Source: Flavobacterium sp. PMTSA4 (lineage in GTDB: Bacteria; Bacteroidota; Bacteroidia; Flavobacteriales; Flavobacteriaceae). Taken from it: DNA of 64,000 bases. Shown here piece by piece: positions 63,699 to 64,000 of this stretch. The position numbers and the translations under genes were made by a program. Position 1 is the first letter of the stretch. The number at the start of each line of letters is the position of its first letter. The DNA lies in contig NZ_CP134890.1 in assembly GCF_032098525.1 (NCBI RefSeq), positions 2,480,001-2,544,000 on the forward strand, written 5' to 3'. Under the pieces are notes generated by a model. It had not been told where the DNA came from, ran no database searches, and was given only the letters and a program-made list of their open reading frames with translations.

Positions 63699-64000
63699 TT
63701 ATTTACTTAATTCTACGAAATACTTATAAAACAATGGAATCGTTTCAATTCCTTTTAAGTAATTAAAAACTCCAAAATGTTCGTTTGGAGAATGAATCGC
63801 ATCCGAATCTAAACCAAATCCCATTAAGATAGTTTTTGATTTTAATTCTTTTTCAAATAAGGCTACGATAGGAATACTTCCGCCAGAACGAACAGGAATT
63901 GCTTGAACACCAAAAGTTTCAGTATAGGCTTTATTAGCGGCTTGATAACCAATACTGTCAATTGGCGTAACATATCCTTGTCCGCCATGGTGTGGAGTTA
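63699..64000 (-). CDS. M20 family dipeptidase (3' end only)
   Basis: The reading frame runs from the right edge to a TAA at 63699-63701, so it has no start within the window. The 99 visible residues carry AIPVRSGGSIPIVALFEKEL and MGFGLDSDAIHSPNEHFG, which match the C-terminal metal-site region of M20/ArgE-DapE-type peptidases. YLKGIETIPLFYKYFVEL is the typical end. The enzyme would hydrolyse dipeptides or acylated amino acids. The remainder lies beyond the window. Confidence 0.85.
   Translation of the reverse strand, partial: TPHHGGQGYVTPIDSIGYQAANKAYTETFGVQAIPVRSGGSIPIVALFEKELKSKTILMGFGLDSDAIHSPNEHFGVFNYLKGIETIPLFYKYFVELSK

Overview
This window is AT-rich chromosomal DNA from a member of the Bacteroidota, most likely a Flavobacteriaceae bacterium close to Flavobacterium. 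The pointers are three proteins ending in type IX secretion (T9SS) sorting domains, lineage-typical families (DUF4271, DUF4296, DUF4407), a DnaE with an N-terminal exonuclease, promoters of the TTG-N(16-19)-TAnnTTTG type, and few Shine-Dalgarno sequences. No insertion sequence, prophage or CRISPR array was seen. Most of the window is ordinary core genome, and the oddities lie in intergenic DNA and surface proteins.

Layout. 1-8.4 kb: leuS (cut by the left edge), a 17-unit phased repeat array, ald, a membrane zinc peptidase, an Lrp regulator beside a saccharopine dehydrogenase-like gene, and a DUF3108 pair. 8.5-17.1 kb: DUF423, pckA, hemD-DUF4271, a DPM1-like glycosyltransferase followed by a dihydroorotase-family gene and a DUF4296 lipoprotein, a short-chain dehydrogenase and tyrS. 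17.1-27.3 kb: a LuxE-like protein, two T9SS-tailed proteins, a surface lipoprotein next to a TonB-dependent receptor, then a PhoB/PhoR-like two-component system and a glycosyltransferase. 27.4-37.7 kb: trmB, LysE-like, an alkyltransferase-like protein, an iron-sulfur block (Mrp, NifU-C, ferredoxin reductase, ferredoxin), DUF3050, an acyl-CoA dehydrogenase, the rpsP-rimM-trmN6 operon, a mosaic lipoprotein and an RRM protein. 37.7-49.3 kb: dnaE, trxA, a TPR histidine kinase with a LytTR regulator, and a divergent 1195-residue beta-roll surface protein. 49.4-57.3 kb: a second phased array leading into an XRE regulator, a lone DUF58 gene, tRNA-Asp, a TonB-like lipoprotein, a glycosyltransferase/flippase pair and a T9SS metalloprotease. 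57.4-64 kb: the ruvC-hemW-cyclase-MmcQ operon, a PH/SHOCT protein, DUF4407, a secreted duplicated-domain protein, a YwqK-like lipoprotein and the 3' end of an M20 peptidase.

The strongest candidates for something undescribed are the two intergenic arrays. One has 17 units at 21-23 bp spacing (2849-3215) and the other has nine units at exactly 21 bp spacing (49437-49625). Both place A/T-tracts about two helical turns apart. The first switches from T-tracts to A-tracts partway through. The second ends two bases before the start codon of an XRE-family regulator. They look like DNA-level architecture (curvature or cooperative protein binding), not coding repeats or CRISPR.

Secondary points of interest are a signal peptide fused almost directly to a T9SS sorting domain, a phage-fibre-like Gly-rich module inside a lipoprotein, a TonB-like C-terminus on a lipoprotein, an Mrp protein without the usual CxxC beside a NifU-type scaffold, and two consecutive genes with TTG start codons. 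All functions are read from sequence motifs and remembered family features; no database search was run.
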